Assembly: GCF_009727055.1 (NCBI RefSeq)
Contig: NC_052354.1
Span: 42,137,265-42,201,264, forward strand
DNA: 64,000 nucleotides
Direction: 5' to 3'
DNA from: Benincasa hispida
Taxonomy: Eukaryota; Streptophyta; Magnoliopsida; Cucurbitales; Cucurbitaceae
Part shown: in pieces, positions 50,801 through 61,693 of the stretch
How the letters are laid out: every line of letters starts with the position of its first letter
How positions within the stretch are numbered: the first letter of the stretch is position 1
Position numbers and translations under genes: made by a program
The notes under the pieces: generated by a model
What the model was told of the DNA's origin: nothing
The model's input: only the letters and a program-made list of their open reading frames with translations
The model's database searches: none

Positions 50801-53800
50801 AAAAGAGATTTAAGGAAATATAATTATGATTATTCATATATTTTTTTAAAAGATTATGGTTTTTCATATTAATTCATAGCAATAAAATAAATTATTATAT
50901 TAGCATTGTTATTAATAAAATTAATTATATAGGTCAATCATAAATTTAATCTAAACATATTTATAAAAAATAAATAAATTAACCAATATCAACAAAGAAG
51001 AAAAATAAATAAAATGAAAAGATAAAAAGTAAGCGAGAGAGATAAATCATTAGAAATCGAGAAAACTCACCAATTTGGGTGGTTATGAAAAACCTTTATG
51101 GATGGGAATATGAAATGTCTTGGAATAAAATATTCTCATTTCTAAGGTTGAAAACTTGTACTAAACATAGTGATAAAGTATTAAATTTTTGTTGACATCT
51201 CAATATTTTCACTCTTTTAGGAATTTGGTATCAACATGAGAGGTGAATATTTGACATTTAACTTGATTAAATAGAATAATAGATAATAAACATGTTAACT
51301 TGTTTAGAAATTATTGAAAGTTTATTTAATAATTTTTTAAAATTTTTATAATTTTCTAAAAAGATTCATCAACATCGAGACTTTATCAGTAATTTTATTC
51401 ACAATTTTGTAAAATTAAAACTTCAATATTTTTGTCGATATTGATATCTTAAACCTTGTTTGCAGATGAAATGAGAACTTTTAAAGAATGAGGAAGTAAT
51501 TTGAAAGGCATAAACAAAGACAAAACATTGAATTTCCATTTTGATGTCTAAATTCTTAAAACTTTTCCATCTTGACCCAAAAATTTTTAAAATTCCTATT
51601 TTAGCTTCCATTATCCTATTTTGATCTCTATGCTTTCAAATAATGTATTTTCAACCTATAATCTAAACTAACTAAGAAAACACTAACAAATTCATATCGT
51701 AAAACTCCAAATATATATTTAATATGTACTAGAATCACGCATGTATAGGTTAATTATGAAAAACAACCAAGAAAATAGTTATTTTCTTAATTGTGAAAAG
51801 ACTTAAAGAAACACGAGTCCAAAATATCTAATTTTCAAGACTTCACAAATCATAACGACAATATAAAGAATATCTCGAAAGTTGAAAGACTAAAACGAAA
51901 ACATTTTAGGTTAAGATTAGAAGGGAAGAAAGAGAAAAGACCTGAATAACCCTCAAAATTGGGCTTCGACCAGGCAGTTGAATGCGATAATAGGGCTTTC
52001 CAATGGCAAACACAATGAACCCAATAGTAGCAGCCAAAGCTGAAATGAAGAAGCCCCAATACCAAGCCTTATTCACAGCAACCCAAACAATCAAAGTCAC
52101 TCCCACAGCAGCTCCAATCACAACACTAAGCAACATATAGTTGAAAAATGTGCCTAAAGCCTTGGCCTCCTTTGGATCCTTTTGGTCGAACTGATCCGCC
52201 CCGAGCGCCGGTAGGGCCCCTCGTACCCCGCCCGACCCGATCGCTAGTAGGTACAGTGAGGTGTAGAATACAAAGGCAATGCGGCCTTTGACGCAGTCCT
52301 TCGGGCACAGGGGACTCGGAAGGAGGTCGTGGGAGTAAGCTTGGACTGTAATCATTATTAATGCCTGTGTATATAGTTTAGTGTATGAAATTATTGTGGA
52401 CGGCGTTTCAATTATGTAGCTAAAGCTTGTTAGGAACGAGTCTATTTTTTTCATTTTATTGTAACCATGATCATTAGAAAACTAAAATGCAATATTTTTC
52501 ATTCAATATAGTTATAAGTTAATATTTAAAGAAAGTAATTTGGTAATATTCTCTGCATGATCTCTAGCTTCTCTATAGAAAAAATTCTCTTTTCTTTTTA
52601 TTTTTTTTTAATTTAATCTCAACTAAATATATTTTTTAAAATTTTCTAGGTTTAAATGGATCATTTTCAATACAAGTTATAAAATTTTCTAATAAAGATA
52701 ATAATATTCCATTTCCAAAAAAATATAATTAAAATGTTTAATTCTCAAAGTTTGTAAAAAGTTAAAATTTCAACAATACAACTCATAGTCTGAAAAGAAA
52801 AAAGTTTCAACATAAATTTTAAAACATCCATATAATCTTAAAAGCTCAAAGGTATTTTGTAAAATTTATATATATAAAGCTAATGGAGCAAAGTGGGAAT
52901 AGAGACGGATTCTCATCTTCATCTTTGTTTAGCTAACAAGAATGAAATCTCTCCCTACTCTCTCCTCCATTTCTAGTATTTCATCGGAGATTTCTCATCC
53001 CGTTTCAAGCAAGTCTCCGCATCTGCGTGGGTTACCATAGTATATATATTTTCCATTTATTCAGGCTTTGATGCATCATTTTATATTTAATGAATTCCAC
53101 ATCATTCTTAAATGTTTACTTTTATGACACTCAATGAATAGAGATAGTATGGAAAATATAATCTTACGAGAATTTCGAGTAGACCAAAAACGAGACAGGT
53201 GGTGAATCTGTTAATATAGGTATCAGAAAGAAATCCACCAAGAAGAGAGAGCAAGAAGGCAGAACCCATGAAGTTAGTGAGGGTATTTGCAGCAGTTTCA
53301 AGATCAAAGTGCATCACAAGTAGAAAGTATTGAACAAGGCTTGTCATGTTTGCCACAAAACCCATGTTCTCAAAAGTTAGCAACCCTGTTCAAATTCACA
53401 CTTACCAACAAATATTAGGGTTTTTTTTTTAATATCAATAATATGTCATTAATATTCGAATCTCTAATCCTTTCGTCAATAATATATGTTTTAATTAATT
53501 AATCGAATTATATTTAAATTAATCAAATAATTAAACAGTTGGATATGTTACAATTTCAATAAAAATATAGTTCAAGTTCTTTAACATATTTTATTTACAT
53601 TTAGAACGGTTTTGGAACGATATGACATAGGTTAGCCAATCAAATACAATAATGACAAATGAATTTACAGGATAATGTAGGTTGAATTTTAGCTTATTTT
53701 AATTTGAAATAAAAAAAAATTGACTTTTTTTTAAGTACAATAATGTAGGGTAGGAATTGAACCTCCGACCTTCATGAGACGAAGGTAATGTTACCCTTCA

Positions 53801-54288
53801 ACTAAGCTCACTTGGTGTTAATATTATTATATATGGTCTAAGTGTCAAAATTTCACTTAATTGTCTAAATAATTAGGAAGTTGTTAATGAAAAAACCAAA
53901 ATTAAAAGATTGAGACTAAATATTAAAATATTTATTGTTACACTAACATCCCAATATATTTGTAAATGAAAGGTACCAATATTTTTTTTTATTATCTAAT
54001 ATCAATGAATATAAAACAATGATGTCAATTAGCCAAATATTATTAATAAGATTTATAATTTTTTTAAAAAAGCTTATTTATTAATTAGAATAATTTCATA
54101 ACGTTTTTTCAATAAATATCTAGTAATATTCACTCATCAAATTGAGAGTCTCACATCTCGATAAGCACACAATAAATAAATGAATACGATTTTCAAAGTT
54201 TTGTGGACTAAATTGAACTTAATTACTTACCGAAAATGAACATGGTCGCTCGGAATCCACCCTTGCCTTCATCTCTTGGATCAACCAT
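44829..54288 (-). CDS. NRT1/PTR family (NPF) transporter, NPF4-like
   Basis: Multi-pass membrane transporter of the proton-coupled NPF family (nitrate, peptides, hormones such as ABA). The substrate cannot be read from sequence. Coding exons in gene order: 54231-54288, 53168-53385, 51942-52364, 49998-50125, 46141-46504 and 44829-45566. All junctions are in frame, giving 642 aa. ATG at 54288 was chosen because a TAG lies upstream in frame next to an acceptor-like site. Motifs: FLLSLLGGFLSDTY (TM2-3), GSGGVRGALPALGADQFD, FNYMLLSVVIG, LRFLDKAAIIPK before the second half, VTQVEEVKI, LAQLQTFSVEQG and LNFFHYLYWA (TM12). This is NPF4-type; closeness to one member is undecided. In TM1 the usual ExxER reads LxxEN. 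From residue ~545 the tail holds five IAELN repeats. The 3.5-kb intron 46505-49997 contains a partial exon copy and transposons. Confidence 0.92.
44919..45126 (-). repeat. Coding minisatellite in the NPF C-terminal tail
   Basis: Five repeats of 42-48 bp encode KE-S/P-IAELN-G/D with acidic Gly-rich linkers (residues about 545-615). They follow the last membrane segment, so on the usual topology they lie on the cytosolic side. All five keep frame, although the unit length varies. Confidence 0.9.
46554..47345. repeat. Partial tandem duplication of the NPF exon-5 border, split by a transposon
   Basis: The exon 5 start (about 46470-46504) and the intron sequence behind it (to about 46595) are repeated from about 46598. 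Both copies contain GGGATAATTGCA and TTGTCAAGAAAC, and both carry GATTCGAAAATCTAT downstream (46565 and 47322). The second copy is interrupted by the hAT-like element 46650-47292. Translated on the minus strand, the duplicate still gives FLDKIAIIPK. Confidence 0.75.
46650..47292. mobile_element. Non-autonomous hAT-like element in the NPF intron
   Basis: The ends are inverted: AGGTTGACAA on the left and, in reverse, TAGGATTGACAA on the right. The flanks ATTCCAAA (46642-46649) and ATTCCCAA (47293-47300) match at 7 of 8. GC-rich ends around an AT-rich core resemble the elements at 27691 and 56026. Short frames in it (46563-46875, 47005-47202) are not genes. Confidence 0.65.
47640..49145. mobile_element. 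Element with a GATAGC-type degenerate satellite core
   Basis: The ends contain AAATATTTACAAATA and AGTGGTATTTGCAATA, a rough inverted pair. From about 47980 to 48950 the core is built of degenerate units such as CTATCACTGATAGCATG in both orientations (ACTGATAGC and GCTATCAGT). The last ~150 bp (AAAATGGTGGCTAG, then TATATGCAATTATTTTATT) recur at 60025-60150, so it is a dispersed family. No coding capacity. Lies in the NPF intron 46505-49997. Confidence 0.6.
49341..49598. mobile_element. MITE, GATAACCATTT family (complete copy)
   Basis: It starts TTTGATAACCATTTGGTTTT and ends AAAATGATTATCAAACGGGG, a clear inverted pair. About 258 bp, non-coding, in an NPF intron. Other copies: 63204-63478 (complete) and 19132-19460 (worn). 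Confidence 0.65.
50126..51941. other. NPF intron 3, AT-rich
   Basis: Intron between the exons at 51942-52364 and 49998-50125. It is very AT-rich and I see no bounded element or RNA gene. The ORF at 51423-51611 is unsupported. Confidence 0.6.
52880..53042. repeat. Fragment of a GC-ended repeat in NPF intron 2
   Basis: A short stretch (GTGGGAATAGAGACGGATTC ... CCGCATCTGCGTGGG) has the same 'bright' composition and words as the ends of the hAT-like elements at 46650 and 56026, but lacks a clear inverted terminus or target duplication. Confidence 0.35.
53738..53822 (-). repeat. tRNA-derived (SINE-like) piece in NPF intron 1
   Basis: On the minus strand, GTGAGCTTAGTTGAAGGGTAA (A-box-like) is followed by GGAGGTTCAATTCCTACC (B-box-like). 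It is a decayed tRNA-related sequence, not an intact tRNA. Confidence 0.45.
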
Positions 54289-54580
54289 CTTGATCTCTTT
54301 CTCCTCAGTCCCCTACATGTAACTAATGTCAAGCTAACTAGACGCTCAAATCAACAAAAAAAAAAAAAGAAAAAAAAAACTAATAATCAACATCGATAAT
54401 TCATCTACCAATATATTGTAATAATTTCTATAGTCATCAAACCAATGAAGATAAAAACGTTAGAGATCTGAATCCAAACTTACCATTACCGTAACTCAAA
54501 GAGCTAAAGTTGAGAATTAATATCCAAAAACAAACAAGGAAAAAAGTTGTACTATTGTATATATATAGTCTAAGGAACTT
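54289..54580 (-). promoter_or_regulatory. 5' leader and probable core promoter of the NPF gene
   Basis: Upstream of the ATG is GTTACATGTAG|GGGACTGAG, which looks like the acceptor of a leader intron. Further up, GTAATGGTAAG near 54475-54490 could be its donor, and CTATATATATACAAT near 54552-54566 could be a TATA box. All are plausible by position only. Confidence 0.35.
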
Positions 54581-54936
54581 TGTACATAACGTTAATCTCA
54601 TCAGTTTAATCGCCATTTCTTTACTCAAATCTCCCATATAATTTGATAATGACAATTAAGGTAAAAATAAAAGAACCTTGAAAAGCTTTAATTAAATGTG
54701 TATAATATCAAATGTAAATAAATGATAATTTGGAAGTGAAAGGGATTAATTATGTAGCCTAATTAAGCTTGAAGCGGATAAAGCAAGTGTTAATTCATTT
54801 TCATATCATCATTATCGTTGAGGACATGTGTATATTTATTAGCTATTAATTATACGATCCAACAATTCATTTGCTAATTATTATTATTATTATTATTTTA
54901 CCAATTGATTGTGACATGGTTTTAATTATTATTTTA

Positions 54937-55304
54937 AGGTTAAAATATCATTTCCTTCTGTATACTTTAATATTTATTCAATTTTCATCTTTATTTTTTC
55001 ATTTTTCCAATTTTACTCTAGTAATTTTTAATAAATCTTAAAATTAGTTCTAACCAGTTTATTTTTTATTTTATTTAAACTTTTTCTTATCTATGAGTAG
55101 TTTTACTATAAATTTTAAAAACAAATTCACATATCCAAGTTCCTTGCATCTTGTTATTATTTAATCAATTTGGGAAAAAAATAACATTAAATGACTATAT
55201 TTAACATTTATTGATAGTATAGAGATTAAAATTTGACAATTGAAATTATAATGACTAAAATTGAACAAACTTTAAAAATTTGGGACCAAAATGGTATTTC
55301 TAAC
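54937..55304. mobile_element. MULE-type MITE, 368 bp
   Basis: A perfect 9-bp target duplication, ATTATTTTA, is present at 54928-54936 and 55305-55313. The termini are inverted: AGGTTAAAATATCATTT and, in reverse, GTTAGAAATACCATTTTGGTC. Non-coding. A partial relative starts at 62493. Confidence 0.75.
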
Positions 55305-55400
55305 ATTATTTTATTTATAATAAGATGCTGAAACAATGCATTTGCTATAATCAATGTTTCATCATACTAATTTACTTCAAATTAGATTATTTTAAAATTA

Positions 55401-56007
55401 AGGAAAAATAACTTTTTGATCCCTAGATTTTTTATCTAATTTCTATTTAATCTCTATACGTCAAAATGTTACACATTTAGTCCTTAAATTTTGAGTTTTA
55501 TTTCAATTTAGTCCCTGAATATCAAAATATTACAATTTTACTCTTGACGTTTGAATTTTGTTTCAATTTGGTCCCTATGTTTCAAGATTCACTTTTAACC
55601 TCAATTATTCACTATATACTCATTTTCCGTCTTTAGTGCTAATTTATGTTAATAAATTTAAAAGAATTAAAAGAATTATTTTTAATTAAGTTTTGATATT
55701 TGTTATCACTTTTAAAATTAAATTTAAAATCTTACTTCATAATTATTATTACTTAACTTATAGAAATCGGTGTCAATGATTGAAAGTGGGTATTCAATGA
55801 AAAATTGAGGTTAAAAATGTAAAATCTTGAAATCTAAGAACCAAATTGAAACAAAACTCAAATCCCAAAGGTAAATTTATAATATTTTGAAACTTAAGAA
55901 CCAAATTGAAACAAAACTCAAAATTTAAAGACCAATATAAAAAATTTAAAAACCTAAAGACCAATTAGAAACTAGACTTAAAACCTAGGGACTAAAAAGG
56001 TATTTTC
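55401..56007. mobile_element. MULE-type MITE with long inverted repeats, 607 bp
   Basis: A perfect 9-bp duplication, TTAAAATTA, is present at 55392-55400 and 56008-56016. The two arms, about 225 bp each (55401-55625 and 55785-56007), are inverted copies built of words like TTTGGTCCCTA and TTTTGTTTCAATTTGG. Such arms would form a long hairpin RNA if transcribed. Non-coding. Confidence 0.85.
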
Positions 56008-56025
56008 TTAAAATTATGTTGGGAG

Positions 56026-56829
56026 TAGAGATGTTCATTTATCTCACGGGGCTTGCCGAATGGGGTAAAAAATCTTCGATTGGATGGAAAATGGAAAAGG
56101 GAGATGAGAGAATTTTCTCCCTATTGATTTAATAGGGATGAAGACAGGAATTATATTCCCCGTCCCTGACCATACCCCCACTCCAATTTCCTACCTCATC
56201 CCGATGAATAATGATAATAATGTATAAACTCATATTTTGTAATTTTGTTTGGAGAATGTATGTTTTGTTTACATATATTTATGTGTCTATATATATCTAT
56301 ACATATTACTTATTTATTTATTTATATATAACACTTTATAAAAATTATGGCATAAAAATTAGCATTTTTTAATTTTCATCCTAAATTTTATATAGTTTAA
56401 TACATTTGTAATATGTTTTAACATTTAAGAATTTCTTATTTATGAGACTATATGAATATTTTAGTATTTAAATGAAAGGCAAGACTTTAAAATTATATAA
56501 TCATTTATGCACATATAATATTAATATTTTTATTTGAAAATTTATAGTATTTTTTAATAAAAGATGTATTGAAAATAACTCTTTTAATGTATAAAATTTT
56601 ATTTGGTTGAGAATAGACTTAAAAGTTGTTAAGAAATAAATAAATTAAAAAAATAAACGGAAAAGTTTTCCTAACAAGAAATCTAATCCCCATGAATTCT
56701 CCGCCGCCTCGGGAATTTCGCTTAGATGGGAAATGAAATAGGTGGATGAGGAGCTTTTCCCGTCCTCGCCCTGCTCCGTAGACGTCTCTAGTAGTGAGCT
56801 TCTCCATCCCCGCTCCGTAGACGTCTCTA
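56026..56829. mobile_element. Non-autonomous hAT-type element, 804 bp
   Basis: The termini are TAGAGATGTTCA and, in reverse, TAGAGACGTCTA. The flanks GTTGGGAG (56018-56025) and GTTGTGAG (56830-56837) match at 7 of 8. The right end is locally duplicated, with a second ...GACGTCTCTA at 56790; the outer copy matches the target duplication better. It shares end type with the 27691 element. The ORF at 56619-56900 spans the end and is not a gene. Confidence 0.75.
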
Positions 56830-56837
56830 GTTGTGAG

Positions 56838-57544
56838 AGAGTTTAACCAGATTTGGAGGTGCACATATATAGTACATACACTAGTTGCGTGTGTTTCCAT
56901 GTTATTAACTTTCCATTTTCATTTTTTCCTTTTGTTTCTCCATGGTTTACCACGCGTCTCCGTTTTCTTTCCCTTTTCTGTCCTGTTTTCGTTGCATCTC
57001 CCTCTTCGATTTATTATGTCCCTTGCATCTTCGATTCAGTTTTAAGATTTGCATCTTGCATCTCTTTGATTGAGAGTAACAAACACCGGCGAATTTGGCC
57101 GGATCTTGTGGTCGTCGATCTCGAGGTTGGTCTCGTCAATGGGAAGGAGGTAGAAGAGAATGAGCGACTCCCGTGGAGGATTTAGAGGTTCCTGGTGCGA
57201 AAATCAAACAAAGAATGTCTTGATCTTGAGGCGATCGGTATCAAGAATCGATAATTTATGGATTCACACATCGAAATTTGGAGATTGTGATGAACTGAAG
57301 CTTGATTTGATTGTGAAATGGAGGTAAGAAATTGGAGAAATTATAAGGAAATTAGGGGAAGGAATTGGAGATGGCGGCGAGATGAGTGATAGAAAACTTC
57401 CGCAAGTTTTTGGGGGTTCAACCCAGGGGTACAAGCATGTACCCCTGTATTTAATGATGATGTGTACAAACAGACAAATTTTGGTGGTGGGATTTTTGCA
57501 TTTTTTAACAAGTCAAAGTTTATTTGCTTTTCTTTTTTTTTTTT
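56838..57544. other. Unassigned stretch of less AT-rich DNA
   Basis: About 57040-57440 is richer in G and looks gene-like in composition (CCGGCGAATTTGGCCGGATC), but I find no domain, no splice-consistent frame and no homology. It may be an internal part of the repeat element that follows, or a worn gene fragment. The ORF at 56853-57185 is low-complexity in its first half. Confidence 0.3.
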
Positions 57545-57772
57545 TTTGAAAAATTGTGATATTTAGTGATAACAGCTATAAGTGATATTTACAGATAACT
57601 GCACCACTGGTAACAGCAATGAGTGGTAGCAATTGATGACAAATTTCTCAAATTGAATGCTAATAACAGCTATTAGTGATATTCATTGATAGCAGCTATC
57701 AGTGACAACAATTGATAACACATATCTCAAATTGAAAACTATCACTAATAGCAGCTATTAGTGATATTCACT

Positions 57773-58234
57773 ATGAAAGAGTAGGTGAATACTCGTAGTG
57801 GAAAAGATCAGGCTACTGTGCAATTAGAGAGGAAGAGATTAAACAATCATATACCCATTGAAGACTAATTCATCACGTTCCTCTCCAAATCGCGTCGTCT
57901 TCTCCCGATCTCACGAACCCGACACCCACGAGCACAATACAGTAATGATGAAGAAGATACCACCACAAGATCTTCTCCGTTATTCTCAGGGATGAGAATC
58001 GTGCAAAATTGTGGGCTTGCACTCAATCTCAGCTTATGGAGGAGTATGAGAGATTTTTCTGAGAAAAAAAATTTGTGCATAACACAAAGAGAACGAGAGA
58101 GAGGAAGAAGTAGTTCCTCTTCTCTCTCCAATTTCTCCATAAACATGAGAGATTTGAAGGTTGAGGGAGTTATAACTTCCTTTTTTTTTTTAATTCAAAA
58201 TTCAAACTCAAAATTTGAATTTTAATAAGAGATA

Positions 58235-58289
<55 letters not shown>

Positions 58290-59917
58290 TATTATTTTAT
58301 TAAAATTCAAATTTTAACTAACTTAATATATATAAATATTAAACTATATGTTATATCACATATCACATATAATATAATATATAGTTTTTATATAAATCAC
58401 ATTCATATAATTTAATATTTGAATCACATTCAAATAACAACCTATCTCATCAAACTATATAAATTTAATATGAATCGTATTCATATTAATTTTAACATGT
58501 AGTTTCTATATGAATCATATTCACATAATTAATATTTGAATCATATTCAAATATTTATTTCTCTCAAAAACTATATAAATTTAATATGAATCATATTCAC
58601 ATTAACTTTTAATATATAGATTTTATATGAATCATATTAAATATTTATTTCTTTCTTAAAACTATATAAATCTAATATGAATCATATTCACATTAAATTT
58701 TAACATATGAATTATATTCATATAATTAATATTTGAATCATATTCAAATATCTATTTCTCTCATAAAATTATATAATGTATTAACATACATTATATTATA
58801 TAATGTATCTATGTACATTATTTAATTGTATCTTATACAATTAATTCCTTTAGTTAATTTGGACAATTCAAATTACACCAAAATTAATTTGATTCCCATT
58901 AGTCCTTATTAAGCTAATGAGAGGAGCTTATGAATCTGTAGATTGAAGATTTAATGATACAAGATTAATTGATTAAACTCTTTTAATCAAATTAATCAAC
59001 ACTCATTAACTGTTAGTCACTCCACTAAAAATCGACAGCTGAACTCTTCTCACTATAGATATATTTCTGTGTTCATTGGATATAACCAATCAACAGTATG
59101 TTGACCCTAACAAATTGTTGGTAAGTACAGCTGGGTCAAATTACCATTTTACCCCTGTAGTTACATCTAACTTCTTAAGTACCACTGATTCCTCTAATGA
59201 ACAATTAGTCATAGTCCAACTATGACCAAACCCCTCTCAGGCCAGGAGAGGGTGAAATGCCTCATTGTTCAAGCCCTAGAATCAGTCCTTAAGAGAGCAA
59301 TTTATCTTTTTACCATAACTATAAGGAATGAGTGAATTCCTTCTTGTGTAGCTGTGTTCTTAGTTCCCCAATCAGACGATTCCCCAAAATGATAGACTTA
59401 TTGAGTCAGTGAATTTGGCCACTCTCACCCATACAAATCAAAGGATTGTCCTCATAGACAGGAGTTCACAATTCACTCAGGATTAAGATCAAGTCACCTA
59501 TGGTCATATTGGTGAAATGTAAGTCTCTTCTAGCAATGACGTTATAAATAGAGACTTAACATTTCGTGGTCCGGTCTTTATACAAACTCTTTTGTATAAG
59601 ATACTCCCGGTTACATGCTCCACAAGAATGATTAGAACTAGACTATTTGTAGCATTTTACAACAATTGTAACAACTGTAAAATGGGTCGTAGCAGTAGTG
59701 TTACCAAGATAAGACACCCAACTTTATTAATATGTTACAGACCATTTAGATTATCACTTAAACATGATCCACCTATATGTCTTCACATACATGTTTAAGT
59801 TATATCAGATAACCTTGGATCTTAGGTTAATGGATTATTGCACAAATAATATGAAATTAATCAACCATTGATTCAACTAACATAAAACTACAAGACTTTA
59901 TGACATACACCCCAAAA
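57773..59917 (-). mobile_element. Solo-LTR-like insertion (~2.1 kb)
   Basis: It interrupts the GATAGC element between CACT (57769-57772) and CACT (59918-59921), a 4- to 5-bp duplication. TG at 57774 and CA at 59913-59914 lie near the ends but are not flush with the duplication. The interior has an AT-rich middle with (TA)n at 58239-58290, repeated ATGAATCATATTCA words, and no coding region. This looks like a copia-type solo LTR read on the minus strand. ORFs 57865-58225 and 59592-59798 are within it. Confidence 0.5.
58239..58290. repeat. (TA)n-rich microsatellite
   Basis: A long, nearly pure AT alternation inside the LTR-like insertion. Confidence 0.85.
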
Positions 59918-60160
59918 CACTGATAGCATACTTCTTAAATTGAAAGCTATCATTGATAACAACTAATAGTAACTCTCAGTGGCTATCACTAATATATTTT
60001 AATTTGAGAAAATAAGGAAAAACGCATAAAATGGTGGCTAGACGTGGGCTTTTTAATCTTTTACCATTTTTTGTTGTATATATGCAATTATTTTATTTTT
60101 GTACTACATATTCTATTATTTTGGACTTAATTTTATTTATGTAACTACGCTACTTTTAAT

Positions 60161-61507
60161 TCATCATATCAATATATATATATGTGTGATGATATGATTC
60201 AAATAGAAATTTATTTCATTACTTTATTAATCTAATTCATTACGTTAATGATCCATGATAATTCCAAACATTGAATTGGACAGAGAATTTATTTTTGTTG
60301 TTGTCGTCTTAGAAAGGATAGACAACTTCTCCATAAATGTTGCGCATGTCCCTTCCATTCATTTTTGATATATAATGTTATTATTAATGGCTATTAATAC
60401 AAATTTAATAATTGTTATTTGTAATATTTTTCCTAATATGTTATAAATTAGTATTTAGTGAAATTTTTTTACTGTGCTACTAAAATATTGTCACTAAAAG
60501 TGAATTCTCTTATGATGAATAAACATTCAAAATATATTTTAGAAATTATGGTTGAAGTAGTGGTTTTAGAAAAAGAGATTTACATATAATTGATTTTTGT
60601 ACAAACATATTTATATTTGGTTTCAAACTCTTAAAAATTATTTTTTATATACTTAAATTGATTTCGAATTATTATGTTAGGTTCTAGAAGGGATTTCAAA
60701 ATTATTCAAATTGGAGTCTTTTCTATTTGACAGAAATTATTTGATTAAATAGTTATGATACAAATATATTTATTAATTTATTCTTTAATTGTGTATCATA
60801 CATATTAAAAGAAAATTCAAAATATATATCTCATTTAAATATAATCTTTACCATGACGAGCCATGATTGTCATTCTTTAATCAATGATTAAATAAAACAA
60901 AAAACAGCTCCATAAACAATTAATATTCTAACAACAATGAACTAGTTAGTCATTTTTGGGATTGATTACCGATTAATTATCTATTAACAAATTCTTCTAA
61001 AATCAATCTAAAACTATTTTAAATTTTAATCCATTTTATTCAATGTCAAACATCATCATTTTAAAAAAAAAATTAAAAAATGATTTTGACTAAGTTAAAA
61101 TCACTCTCAAACATGTCTTTAATACTATTATAATAATATGTCCACGTAGATGTAAAATCTATAATGAAAAATAAAAATAGAATTTTTAATTAAAAAAAAC
61201 TAATATATCCTAAAAATGAAGTTAATTAATACTAATAGGGTGAGAACTTCTCATAAGATAAACAATTAAAAATAATCCTCTTTCCACGATCAAGGAAAAT
61301 ATTACATTGTAACTTTAAAAAGGGGTCTATGATCTCACAAGTAAACACACTGAGTTGTATTTAAATTCAACAAAATTATTGTTCTAAAAAAATTCAACTA
61401 AATTATTATAAAATTCTAATGATTTTTTGAATTGATGAGAATGATCAACCGAAAGTAGTTGGCTTTTATTGATTATATGTTATTTATTAGAGGTAGGTTA
61501 GGTGAAG
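60161..61507. other. AT-rich intergenic spacer
   Basis: No gene or bounded element is supported. It contains scattered short repeat words, including a worn piece of the GATTTTGA/TCAAACATG family near 61015-61115. Confidence 0.45.
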
Positions 61508-61693
61508 TAGGGGTGGTTCGATTTGGGAATCGAATTTTTTAATATGTGAAATCGAACCGAATCGAATTAATTCGATTTCAAAATTTCTTCAAAATGGATT
61601 GAATCGCGTTTTTCGATTTCACTGAGTTTTCGGTTCGGTTCGGTTCGATTTTTAGAAACGATTCGATTTTTGCGGTTTGAATGACCACCCTTA
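61508..61693. mobile_element. hAT-type MITE, 186 bp
   Basis: The termini are TAGGGGTGGT and, in reverse, TAAGGGTGGT. The 8-bp flanks AGGTGAAG are identical (61500-61507 and 61694-61701). The interior is rich in TTCGATTT, GGTTCGGTTCGG and their complements. Intact target duplication and tidy ends suggest a rather recent insertion. Confidence 0.85.

Larger units (their letters stand above)
57545..60160. mobile_element. Second GATAGC-core element, split by an insertion
   Basis: GATAACAGCTAT/ATTGATAGCAGCTATC units at about 57560-57772 resume at 59918-60000. The 3' part (AAAATGGTGGCTAGACGTGG, then ATATGCAATTATTTTATT) matches the end of the element at 47640-49145. The interruption is the LTR-like insert 57773-59917. 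Outer ends are not fixed. Confidence 0.55.

Noticed and set aside
56853..57185. A 110-codon gene candidate
   Set aside because: The first half is pyrimidine-driven, there is no domain, and it begins next to a transposon end.
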